Positions 44,178 through 52,602 of a stretch of DNA of 64,000 bases are shown in pieces. The stretch spans positions 22,122-86,121 of the forward strand of contig JANOJL010000058.1 in assembly GCA_031418715.1 (NCBI GenBank). The letters are read 5' to 3'. Within the stretch, counting starts at the first letter, position 1. Every line of letters starts with the position of its first letter. This stretch comes from JANMDU01 sp031418715. Its GTDB lineage: Bacteria; Pseudomonadota; Gammaproteobacteria; Burkholderiales; Burkholderiaceae_C. A program made the translations under genes and the position numbers. Below the pieces are notes generated by a model, which was not told where the DNA came from, searched no databases, and worked only from the letters and a program-made list of their open reading frames with translations.

Positions 44178-44387
44178 ATGAGACCTAATATTGACTGCAA
44201 AGCCAAACTCAAAGCGTACGATGACGAGATTGATGAGGGCGCGTTGATCGAGTCTTTCGAGCGAGATGAATGGTTGTCCGAACCACTTGAAGCAACAGAT
44301 ATTTATGGCTTAAGAAAGCTAGCGTTGGAAGCCTTGCATAAAAATCAGCACTTCAACGCTCACTCTGAGATTCCTTTAAAACGCTAG
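44178..44387 (+). CDS. Small acidic protein upstream of the helicase gene
   Basis: The 69-residue product is acidic, with YDDEIDEGALIESFERDEWL. This resembles the N-terminal pattern of some small CopG-type antitoxins, but the match is weak. It ends 26 bp before the large helicase gene on the same strand and may be co-transcribed. No clear ribosome-binding site is seen. Confidence 0.5.
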   Translation: MRPNIDCKAKLKAYDDEIDEGALIESFERDEWLSEPLEATDIYGLRKLALEALHKNQHFNAHSEIPLKR

Positions 44388-44413
44388 CACACAAACCAAA
44401 TTCAGGATAGAAA

Positions 44414-47400
44414 ATGAGTCTTGAGCTACTAGAGCAAACAAATGAAAACAGCGATGTGGTCAAAGGAATTGCTTTGGAAATCGAATTCGATCCTACTATC
44501 GGATACGCTTCTATCCAAAACTCAGTCCCGGTAATTCGCTCACTGCGATTGACCAACCATGGCGACGACACTCTCGAAGGGCTGGAGGTTCTTATCGCTT
44601 GCAACCCTGGGTTCGCCCAAAGCATAAAACTCCGATTCGACCGTCTTGCTTCTGGCGAAACGCGACAAATCTCCCCAATCGAACTACAGCCAGACCACTC
44701 CTATTTGGCCGACCTACAGGAGTCCGTTAATGCATCGATCACCGTATCCGTGGTGGCGGGCCACTATGAGATAGCCACCAAGTCTCAAATCATCCAGGTA
44801 TTGGCGTACGACCAATGGGCAGGTACCCGCGCATTGCCGGAACTGCTCGCGGCATTCTGCATGCCCAATAATCCCGCTATTGACGTGCTTATCGGAAAGG
44901 CTTCAAAGCTCTTGCGTTTACAGCACAACGAGTTGTCAATGAACGGCTACCAGTCGAAAAGCCGGGATGTCGTTTGGAAGCAAGTCTCGGCAATCTACAG
45001 CACGATTTCTGCCGAGAACCTTCAATATGCCGAGCCTCCAGCCTCATTCGGTAGTGACGGTCAGAAGATACGTACTGCAGACCGCATTCTTGAGGGGCGG
45101 GTCGCCACTTGCTTGGACCTGACCATGTTGTTTTGCTCCTGCCTTGAGCAGGCAGGATTGCGACCTGTGGTGCTTTTCAAAGAGGGGCACGCCTGGGTTG
45201 GCGTGTGGCTGCATTCAGCCTGCTTCCCAGACCCACTCCTAGACGATATTCAGGCGGTCCGCAAGAGGGTCGACAGTGGCGAATTCTTGGCATTCGAGAC
45301 CACGGGTGTTGCACAGCACCACACTAGGCGCCTTTCCTTGCGCATTGCACTAGAGCGCGGGCAAGAGCATCTTCAAGAGAAGGACAGCTTCCGGTACGCC
45401 GTCGACATTCATCGTGCGCGTGAAGTTCAGATTAAGCCCCTGCCGTCGCGCGCAACCCTGACAAAGCTACTTCCTACCGACGATTCCGAGGAGCCCAGTG
45501 GCATTGAGCCTACGCCCTTGATGCCGACCTTAGACCCCGAGTTTTTGACGCCGATAGACCTTGAAATTGAGGATACTCCTGAAGGACGACTCTCAAACTG
45601 GAAGTCAAAGCTTCTCGACCTGACGCTTCGCAATCGGCTTTTGAACTTCAAGTCGACCAAGTCAACGCTTCAATTCGTTGCCCCCAACTTACCGGGATTA
45701 GAGGATGCGCTTTCAGATGGCGCTGAATTCAAGATTCGCCCATTGCCAGGAATCATGGACGGCAATGACCCCCGCTCAGGTCAAGTTCATGCAAACAGGA
45801 CAGGCCGAGCCGCTTTGGATGACATGGCGCTGGCAGCTTTAGTAAATAAAGAGCTACTGGCCAATGTTGGCCAAGATGTGCTGGACGGCAATCTGCTGTC
45901 AATTTTCAGTGCAGCTAGAACAGGGCTCGAAGAAGGTGGAGCGAATACGCTTTTCCTTGCCATAGGTCTGCTTGAATGGACTGAGGCCGAGAAGGCTGAA
46001 ACCAAACACCTAGCCCCCATTTTGCTAGTCCCAGTAACCCTGGAGCGGCAATCTGTTCGCTCTGGGTTCCGTCTGCGTCGACATGACGACGAGGCCATTG
46101 TCAATCCGACTCTTCTGCAACTGCTCAAAAATAGCTTTGAATTACGCGTTGCGGGCCTGGACATCATTCCAACCGACGACAAGGGAATAGACGTCACAAA
46201 AGTCCTCCAGTCTTTTCGGCTTGCAATTCGAGAAATTACGAATTGGGAAGTCCTCGAACAAGCTCATCTGGGAATCTTCTCTTTCAAGAAGTACCTCATG
46301 TGGAAGGACTTGCAAGACCGTACTGAACAGCTCAAGGCAAACCGCGTAGTCAAACACTTGATTGAGAACCCAGGAGAGGCCTTTGCGCGCGAAAGCAATG
46401 GCGGTGAATTCGACCGACTTGATGAGACTCATCAGCCGCAAGACATCCTAGCTCCGTTGCTGTCCGACTCTTCCCAGCTGAAGGCAATCTGCGCTATTGA
46501 TGCGGGTCGTGACTTGGTCCTGGAGGGCCCACCAGGCACAGGTAAGAGCCAAACCATTACCAACCTCATTGCACACAATCTAGCCAAAGGCAAGACGGTC
46601 TTGTTTGTGTCGGAGAAGATGGCAGCACTGGGTGTCGTCCACCGTAGACTGAATGACATAGGGCTTGGCCCCTTCTGCCTGGAACTTCACTCATCCAAGG
46701 CGCGAAAAGTCGAAGTGCTCCAGCAGCTTGGCAAGGCATTGGATATAACGGCAGAGCGCACTGCAAGTGATTGGGTGCGCGAGGCAGAACGTCTTGGGCA
46801 ACTGCGCCAGGACTTGAATGGACTGGTGGACTCCTTACATAAGACCTATCCCAACGGCTTGACCGCCTTCTCGGCCATAGGGACGTGCATTCAGTTCTCA
46901 GGCAAAACGCCGTCAACAATGCCTTGGCCCGACGCGTTCACCCATTCGCAAGAGCAGCTTGATGGACTGCGGGAAACCTCTCGGCGGATATCTGCGATGG
47001 CAGAGGACCTTGAGCCTTTGAGCGGCCACCCGCTTGCCGCCATTGGTAAGACAGAGTGGTCATCGAGTTGGAGTGACGAACTGAGTTCTGCATCCAAGCA
47101 GCTAGACACTGCTATCCAGACTTTGACAGAAAGGTCTCAGGCGGTTGGTGACTTCATCAGACATCCGACACTGGGACTGAGCCTTGAGGGCTACGCCGCC
47201 CTCGACCAGCTTGCCGATGTGCTCCTGGCCGCGCCCAAAGTGCCAGAGGGCCTTGCTAGGCAAGCCCATGACACTCGAGTGCGGGCTATGGTGCAGTCTC
47301 TTGCCAAGCATGGAGCAGCTCGTAGCGCTCATTGGGAAAAGATGGGTCCGGGGTGGACGCCTCAACTCGCCAAGCTGAATGCAGCTGACTTGAAATCCCA

Positions 47401-50317
47401 ATGGTCCCAAGCGAAGGTGACATGGTGGCCAAAGTCATGGTTTGACAAGAGAGCCTTATCTGGGAGATTGGTTGCATTTCGGACCGACAGCAATCGACCA
47501 ACAGCTCTCCAGCTTGAACCCATGATTGCCACCTTGACCGATGTTAATGACGAAGACCAAGTTCTGTTGTCCATGCATGCTGAAGCCGAGACGATCCTGC
47601 AAGGCGCTTACAACGGTATCCAAACGGATTGGTCTGCCTTGACTGCGCACGAGCTCTGGGCGCAAGAATTCACGGGCGCAGTTACGCAGGTTGCAGGCAC
47701 CGACCCACAAGCTATCAGTGCCCTGCGTTTGAGCCTCCAAGCCTTGGTTAGCGAAAACCGGGCTCATTTGGCACCATCGGGACCGGTCGGCCGGGCTCTA
47801 CTGGCGTATCGTGATGCTTGGCGCGACGTGCGCCAGAAGAAAGATGCCCTAGACACGCTTGCGCAGTCAGTTGAGCCTCTGTCCGGCCCAGCGGGTGCAG
47901 ATGGCGCATTGACACGAATCCAAGGCGTTCTTACAGGCTGGAACTTGGCAAAGCAGAAGCTGCGGCCTTGGTGCCTGTGGCGAAGCGTGCGGGACAAAGC
48001 AATATCGCAAGGGCTTCGAGGCTTGGTTTCCAGCTTGGAGGCCGGCGCAGCCGAATTGCCAGACCTAGAAGCGCACTTTGATTTCAGCTATTGCGACTGG
48101 TGGCTGAAGAAAATCATGGATGTTGACCCGATCCTGCGTGGGTTCTCCAGTGCCGACCACGAACGCAAGATTCGGGAGTTCCGCCAAGCGGACATCAAGT
48201 TCCAGAAGTTGACCGAAAAATACATTGCTGCAACTTTGTCTGGTCGAATTCCTACTGCAACTGGTGCGATGGTCGGTGCAGACAGTGAACTCGGCAAATT
48301 GCGGCGAGAGCTACAGAAGCAGCGCAAGCATATGCCTGTGCGCCAGTTAGTCCAAGGCTTACCGACGCTGCTCCCAAAGCTCAAGCCTTGCCTGCTGATG
48401 TCACCACTTTCGGTTGCTCAATACCTTGATGCGGGATACGCTCCATTTGATTTGGTGGTCTTTGATGAGGCCTCTCAAATTCCGGTGTGGGATGCCGTAG
48501 GCGCAATTGCCCGCGGAAAGCAATTGGCGGTGGTCGGAGACCCCAAACAACTTCCTCCAACCAACTTCTTCAGCAAATCGACCGACACGGAAGGTGCCGG
48601 AGACGAGCAAGTGGAAGACCTTGAGAGCATTCTGGACGAATGCCTCGGTGCTGGCATGAATCGACTGAGCTTGCAATGGCACTACCGCAGCCGCCATGAG
48701 AGTCTCATCACCTTCAGCAATGTCCACTACTACGACTCGTGCTTAGTCACCTTCCCATCACCAGTTACTGATGATGTGGCCGTCAAATTCGAACGGGTTA
48801 ACGGTGTCTACGACCGCGGTGCGACTCGCACCAACCGGATTGAGGCTGAGGCCATCGTCAAGGGTATCGAGAAGCACTATCTGACGCCCGCAAAGACGCA
48901 CCTGACGATTGGTGTAGTCACTTTCAATCAGCCGCAGCAAGCGCTTATTGAGACGTTGCTGGATGCGCGCCGCCGGGCAAGTCCAGAACTAGACCGTGCC
49001 ATCGCTGCTCGCTCCCATGAACCCCTGTTCATCAAAAATCTGGAGAATGTGCAAGGCGATGAGCGGGACGTCATCTTCTTCTCCATCACCTTCGGCCCTG
49101 ACGCGGCCGGCAAGACGACCATGAACTTTGGACCCCTCAATGGCGAGGGTGGACATCGGCGTCTCAATGTCGCTATTTCGCGTGCGCGTGAGGCGGTCGT
49201 CATTTATAGCACCTTGCTGCCAGAACAAATCGAGCTCTCGAAAGTACGAGCTGCCGGCGTTCGTGACCTGAAGCACTACCTTGAATTTGCAATCAAGGGA
49301 CCTCGTGCGCTGGTTGAGCAAAGCATGCCCACTGGATTGGCCCCGGATAGCCCATTCGAGCTAGCTGTCATCAAAATACTACGCAACCACAAATGGGAAG
49401 TGCATCCCCAAGTCGGTTGCTCGGGATACCGCATTGATATTGGCGTAGTTGACCCAAGGGCACCTGGTCGCTATCTGGTGGGTATTGAATGCGATGGCCG
49501 AACATATCATTCAGGTGCGACGGCACGGGATCGAGATCGCTTAAGGCAACACGTTTTGGAAGGTTTGGGTTGGCAAATACACAGAATTTGGTCGACAGAC
49601 TGGTGGCTCAATCCAGATGGCGAAATTAAGAAGATTCTCGAACGGTTACAAGCTCTTTTGGTAGTCGAGGATCAAGCTGTGGACGAATCTTTGGTGGAAG
49701 ATGTTTCCGAAGATATACCATCCTCGCATGAGCCAATAGAACCTTCGCTTGCTGTAAAAGCCATGCCAATTTTTGCGCCCGTTTCTCTAAGCGCTAGAGC
49801 CTCAGATGCGTTCTACGACTTTAGAACAGGGGTGCTGCTGACCGAGCAAATGTCTCAGGTCATTGAAGGAGAGGGACCGATTTCTGATGCTGGGCTTTTC
49901 AGGAAGGTTGCACGCGCTTGGGGCTTAGAGCGCACAGGCTCTCGAATCGTCGAGCGATTAAAGTCTCTAACTCCTGCATCTGCCAGCAAAACCTATGAGG
50001 GTTCGAACGCTTTTTACTGGCCCAAGTCAGTAGAACCTGCTTCATTAAGCCACTTCCGAATTGCCGATGACTCCACAGCATCTAAGCGACATATTGATGA
50101 AGTTTGTATTGAAGAGATTTCTGCGGTTGTATTGCAGGTTCTGCAACAATCGGGCAGTACGCCCAGTCAAGACGTAGCGAAGTTGGTTTGCCGTCTAGTG
50201 GGAATGTCCACAGCTACCACTCCTGCCATCGCCCGAGTGGCACTGGCGATTGAGAGACTCAAGAAATCTTCTAATCTATGCGAGATTGAAGGCAATTTGC
50301 GCTTAAGCGCTAAGTGA
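44414..50317 (+). CDS. DUF4011-helicase-Vsr/REase-DUF3320 defence protein (Hhe-like)
   Basis: This giant 1967-residue protein resembles the Hhe defence type as I recall it. In order: an Ig-like N-terminal region (about 15-130); a transglutaminase-like segment with C233 in RVATCLDLTMLFCSCLE and H259 in KEGHAWVGVWL; DUF4011 (about 395-640); an SF1 helicase with Walker A GPPGTGKSQTITN (K711), Walker B VVFDEASQIP (D1351, E1352) and RLNVAISRAREAVVIYS; a PD-(D/E)XK/Vsr-like nuclease with D1675 and GIECDGRTYHS (E1692); and a C-terminal DUF3320 region (about 1795-1890). An AGGA site precedes the start. It should act on foreign nucleic acid in the cytosol; the role is inferred from family. Confidence 0.88.
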   Translation: MSLELLEQTNENSDVVKGIALEIEFDPTIGYASIQNSVPVIRSLRLTNHGDDTLEGLEVLIACNPGFAQSIKLRFDRLASGETRQISPIELQPDHSYLADLQESVNASITVSVVAGHYEIATKSQIIQVLAYDQWAGTRALPELLAAFCMPNNPAIDVLIGKASKLLRLQHNELSMNGYQSKSRDVVWKQVSAIYSTISAENLQYAEPPASFGSDGQKIRTADRILEGRVATCLDLTMLFCSCLEQAGLRPVVLFKEGHAWVGVWLHSACFPDPLLDDIQAVRKRVDSGEFLAFETTGVAQHHTRRLSLRIALERGQEHLQEKDSFRYAVDIHRAREVQIKPLPSRATLTKLLPTDDSEEPSGIEPTPLMPTLDPEFLTPIDLEIEDTPEGRLSNWKSKLLDLTLRNRLLNFKSTKSTLQFVAPNLPGLEDALSDGAEFKIRPLPGIMDGNDPRSGQVHANRTGRAALDDMALAALVNKELLANVGQDVLDGNLLSIFSAARTGLEEGGANTLFLAIGLLEWTEAEKAETKHLAPILLVPVTLERQSVRSGFRLRRHDDEAIVNPTLLQLLKNSFELRVAGLDIIPTDDKGIDVTKVLQSFRLAIREITNWEVLEQAHLGIFSFKKYLMWKDLQDRTEQLKANRVVKHLIENPGEAFARESNGGEFDRLDETHQPQDILAPLLSDSSQLKAICAIDAGRDLVLEGPPGTGKSQTITNLIAHNLAKGKTVLFVSEKMAALGVVHRRLNDIGLGPFCLELHSSKARKVEVLQQLGKALDITAERTASDWVREAERLGQLRQDLNGLVDSLHKTYPNGLTAFSAIGTCIQFSGKTPSTMPWPDAFTHSQEQLDGLRETSRRISAMAEDLEPLSGHPLAAIGKTEWSSSWSDELSSASKQLDTAIQTLTERSQAVGDFIRHPTLGLSLEGYAALDQLADVLLAAPKVPEGLARQAHDTRVRAMVQSLAKHGAARSAHWEKMGPGWTPQLAKLNAADLKSQWSQAKVTWWPKSWFDKRALSGRLVAFRTDSNRPTALQLEPMIATLTDVNDEDQVLLSMHAEAETILQGAYNGIQTDWSALTAHELWAQEFTGAVTQVAGTDPQAISALRLSLQALVSENRAHLAPSGPVGRALLAYRDAWRDVRQKKDALDTLAQSVEPLSGPAGADGALTRIQGVLTGWNLAKQKLRPWCLWRSVRDKAISQGLRGLVSSLEAGAAELPDLEAHFDFSYCDWWLKKIMDVDPILRGFSSADHERKIREFRQADIKFQKLTEKYIAATLSGRIPTATGAMVGADSELGKLRRELQKQRKHMPVRQLVQGLPTLLPKLKPCLLMSPLSVAQYLDAGYAPFDLVVFDEASQIPVWDAVGAIARGKQLAVVGDPKQLPPTNFFSKSTDTEGAGDEQVEDLESILDECLGAGMNRLSLQWHYRSRHESLITFSNVHYYDSCLVTFPSPVTDDVAVKFERVNGVYDRGATRTNRIEAEAIVKGIEKHYLTPAKTHLTIGVVTFNQPQQALIETLLDARRRASPELDRAIAARSHEPLFIKNLENVQGDERDVIFFSITFGPDAAGKTTMNFGPLNGEGGHRRLNVAISRAREAVVIYSTLLPEQIELSKVRAAGVRDLKHYLEFAIKGPRALVEQSMPTGLAPDSPFELAVIKILRNHKWEVHPQVGCSGYRIDIGVVDPRAPGRYLVGIECDGRTYHSGATARDRDRLRQHVLEGLGWQIHRIWSTDWWLNPDGEIKKILERLQALLVVEDQAVDESLVEDVSEDIPSSHEPIEPSLAVKAMPIFAPVSLSARASDAFYDFRTGVLLTEQMSQVIEGEGPISDAGLFRKVARAWGLERTGSRIVERLKSLTPASASKTYEGSNAFYWPKSVEPASLSHFRIADDSTASKRHIDEVCIEEISAVVLQVLQQSGSTPSQDVAKLVCRLVGMSTATTPAIARVALAIERLKKSSNLCEIEGNLRLSAK

Positions 50318-50359
50318 ATCCTGTTATGCACACTTTGTACTGCAAGTGATTTAAAGCAA

Positions 50360-50707
50360 ATGAAGATCATCAAGATTGGTATCTTGCCGCAAGAGAAAAT
50401 GCGTGAGCGTGTGCTTTCCATTGCGAGGGGAGAGATCAAAACCAAGCCGAGAGACCCTAAGGTTTGGTTTACTTCGATGCGCTCGCTGGCTCTGGTGCAT
50501 AGCGATGAAAATCGTCAAAAGCTGGATGTGATCAGCACATCGCAGTCAGAGTCAATCACGGCACTGTCTGAATTGACGGCGCGCAAACAAGGCAATTTGA
50601 CGCGAACGCTCAAAACCATGTCGCGCTACGGGCTGGTGAAGATGGAGCGGATGCATCGCAGTGTGCGGCCTGTCGTGCAGGCGCAGCGGTTTGAGATTAC
50701 TGCGTGA
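50360..50707 (+). CDS. MarR-like winged-helix regulator, probable orphan antitoxin
   Basis: The 115-residue product has an N-terminal conserved segment IKIGILPQEKMRERVLSIAR and KPRDPKVWFTSMRSLALV, and a winged helix with ALSELTARKQGNLTRTLKTM. This matches the HVO_A0114-type DNA-binding proteins that often pair with small TumE-type toxins. No partner toxin gene is present between it and the helicase gene, or downstream. It may instead regulate the island. Confidence 0.78.
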   Translation: MKIIKIGILPQEKMRERVLSIARGEIKTKPRDPKVWFTSMRSLALVHSDENRQKLDVISTSQSESITALSELTARKQGNLTRTLKTMSRYGLVKMERMHRSVRPVVQAQRFEITA

Positions 50708-50730
50708 AAGTTTGAGGCATTTTGCGCATC

Positions 50731-50770
50731 TAGCCGACATAGAATCTGCTCGGCCTGCTATTGAATTAAG
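50731..50770 (+). repeat. Dispersed 45-bp repeat, diverged copy
   Basis: The copy reads TAGCCGACATAGAATCTGC then TCGGCCTGCTATTG and AATTAAGAG. It is the most diverged of the full-length copies. With the copy at 43616 it lies just inside the two inverted 160-bp repeats. Confidence 0.65.
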
Positions 50771-50801
50771 AGCGAAACGACATACCAATCAACTGGACCC
50801 G

Positions 50802-50962
50802 CTGCGTGATGGGTCTGAAAAAACGAAGGCTTTCCTCGTTGAGCGCGGCCAGCCAAGCCTAGAACGCTACAAAAGATCGCAGCTCGGAGCGAGCGGGTGG
50901 AGTGCTTGAAGGAAAGCCCTCGGCTTTTTCGGGCACGTCACGTGGCAGGCGAGCGGGTGGCG
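50802..50962 (+). repeat. Right copy of the ~160-bp inverted repeat flanking the defence island
   Basis: The copy begins CTGCGTGATGGGTCTGAAAA and contains GAGCGCGGCCAGCCA, TACAAAAGAT, GGAAAGCCCTC and GGCACGTCACG, ending near CAGGCGAGCGGGTGG. It is the inverted counterpart of 43391-43552. Its outer end reaches into the last codons and stop codon of msrQ (stop at 50938). Confidence 0.8.
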
Positions 50963-51561
50963 CGAAACCGATTCCAAATACGCCAGCCAAGCAGCGAACC
51001 GAGAATGGCCGCGTAAACATACACCTCAGTGAAATTATTTTTACCAGCACGCATCCAGAAGAAATGCAGGATAGCCAGCACGGCGACTGCGTAGACGGCT
51101 TTGTGTAGCGTTTGCCAGCGCTTGGCGCCGAGCGTTTTGATGGCTTTGTTGAAGGAGGTGAGGGCGAGCGGGGTGAGCAGCAGGAAGGCGGCGAAGCCGA
51201 CTAGGATGAAGGTGCGCTTGGGGATGTCGGCGATGATGTCGTCTAGGATGAAGCTCATGTCGAACCAGCTATAGGCCAGCAGGTGCAGCACGGCGTAGAA
51301 ATAGACGAAGAGGCCGAGCATGCGGCGAAAGCGAGCGAGCTGGGGGGTTTTGCTGATTGTGCGCAGCGGCGTGATGAGCAGCACGAGGCAGAGCATGCGC
51401 AGCGTCCAATCGCCGGTGAAGCGGGTGATGTATTCGGTGGGGTTGGCGCCGAGGTTATTGGTGAAAATGCCGTAAACAAGCCATGCGAAGGGGACGAGGC
51501 ATGCTATGAAAAGAATAGCTTTCGCCGCAGGTTTTAAGAGGGCTGAGCGGCTAAAAATCAT
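50938..51561 (-). CDS. msrQ: Heme-binding membrane subunit of the MsrPQ system
   Basis: MsrQ passes electrons from the quinone pool to MsrP, which repairs oxidised methionine in periplasmic proteins. The 207-residue product has six hydrophobic segments and heme-ligand histidines in the conserved AVLHLLAYSWFD and LAILHFFWMRAGK contexts. The last codons (RATRSPAT) lie inside the right inverted repeat, so the original C terminus may have been replaced. It follows msrP by six bases. Confidence 0.93.
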   Translation of the reverse strand: MIFSRSALLKPAAKAILFIACLVPFAWLVYGIFTNNLGANPTEYITRFTGDWTLRMLCLVLLITPLRTISKTPQLARFRRMLGLFVYFYAVLHLLAYSWFDMSFILDDIIADIPKRTFILVGFAAFLLLTPLALTSFNKAIKTLGAKRWQTLHKAVYAVAVLAILHFFWMRAGKNNFTEVYVYAAILGSLLGWRIWNRFRATRSPAT

Positions 51562-51567
51562 AAAAAC

Positions 51568-52554
51568 TTAGAAGAACTTCTTCAAATCCATACCCGCATA
51601 CAACTGCCCCACCTGCGCCTCATAGCCGTTGAACATGAGCGTTTTGCGCTTCTTGGCGAAGATGCCGCCTTCTTCGCCGATGCGGCGCTCGCTGGCTTGG
51701 CTCCAGCGGGGGTGATCGACATTGGGGTTGACGTTGCTGAAAAAGCCGTATTCTTGCGGCGCGGCTTTGTTCCACGAGGTGCGCGGTTCTTTTTCAGTGA
51801 ATCGGATTTGCACGATGCTTTTGCCGCCTTTGAAGCCGTATTTCCAAGGCGACATCAGGCGCAGAGGCGCGCCGTTTTGATTGGGCAGCACTTCGCCATA
51901 CATGCCAAAGGCCAGCATCGTGAGCGGGTGCATGGCTTCATCAAGGCGCAGGGCTTCAACATACGGGAAATCAAGCGAGCCGTTGCGCAGGCCGTTCATC
52001 TGCTTGGCATCGGCCAAGGTGATGAATTCCACGTATTTTGCATTGCCCATGGGCTCAACTTTTTTAATGAACTCAGCCAACGAATAGCCCACCCACGGAA
52101 TCACCATGCTCCAGCCTTCGACGCAGCGCATGCGGTAAATGCGCTCTTCCATGGCAGAGAGTTTGAGCAAATCTTCAATGCCCATCTTGCCGGGCTTTTT
52201 GACGAGGCCGTTGATCTCAACCATCCAAGGCTTGGTAATCAGCGTGTTGGCATTTTTTGCAGGATCGGCTTTGTCGGTGCCGAATTCGTAGAAGTTGTTG
52301 TAGGTGGAAGCGTCTTTGTAATCGGTGAGCTTTTCCATCACATTCGCGCCGCTGACTGCGCTTTTGCCGCCAGGCAATTTGGCGAGGCCGCCCATGGCGC
52401 GTGCATCGCGTGCTGCAAACGAGGCCAGTGCTGCACCTGCCGCGCCCGTGCCCCACAATTTCAGCAAATCGCGGCGACCTTCAAATGCAGCGCGCGGCGT
52501 GATCTCGCTGGGAATGCCGTGATTGAAGCCATTGGAATTTGTGTGGATCAGCAT
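51568..52554 (-). CDS. msrP: Periplasmic methionine sulfoxide reductase, molybdopterin subunit
   Basis: MsrP reduces methionine sulfoxide in periplasmic proteins using a molybdenum cofactor. The 328-residue product has a twin-arginine-like signal (GRRDLLKLWGTGAAGAALAS), the Mo-ligand cysteine in YRMRCVEGWSMVIPWVGYS and the C-terminal segment PWKYGFKGGKSIVQIRFTEK. It forms an operon with msrQ. Confidence 0.95.
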   Translation of the reverse strand: MLIHTNSNGFNHGIPSEITPRAAFEGRRDLLKLWGTGAAGAALASFAARDARAMGGLAKLPGGKSAVSGANVMEKLTDYKDASTYNNFYEFGTDKADPAKNANTLITKPWMVEINGLVKKPGKMGIEDLLKLSAMEERIYRMRCVEGWSMVIPWVGYSLAEFIKKVEPMGNAKYVEFITLADAKQMNGLRNGSLDFPYVEALRLDEAMHPLTMLAFGMYGEVLPNQNGAPLRLMSPWKYGFKGGKSIVQIRFTEKEPRTSWNKAAPQEYGFFSNVNPNVDHPRWSQASERRIGEEGGIFAKKRKTLMFNGYEAQVGQLYAGMDLKKFF

Positions 52555-52602
52555 GAGAACACTCCTTATATAGCTATTGAGTCGAAACAGTGAGGGCAGT
52601 TC

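Noticed and set aside
52560..52590. Possible repeat fragment upstream of msrP (TATAGCTATTGAG)
   Set aside because: Only a short AT-rich segment resembles the dispersed repeat; not enough to call a copy.
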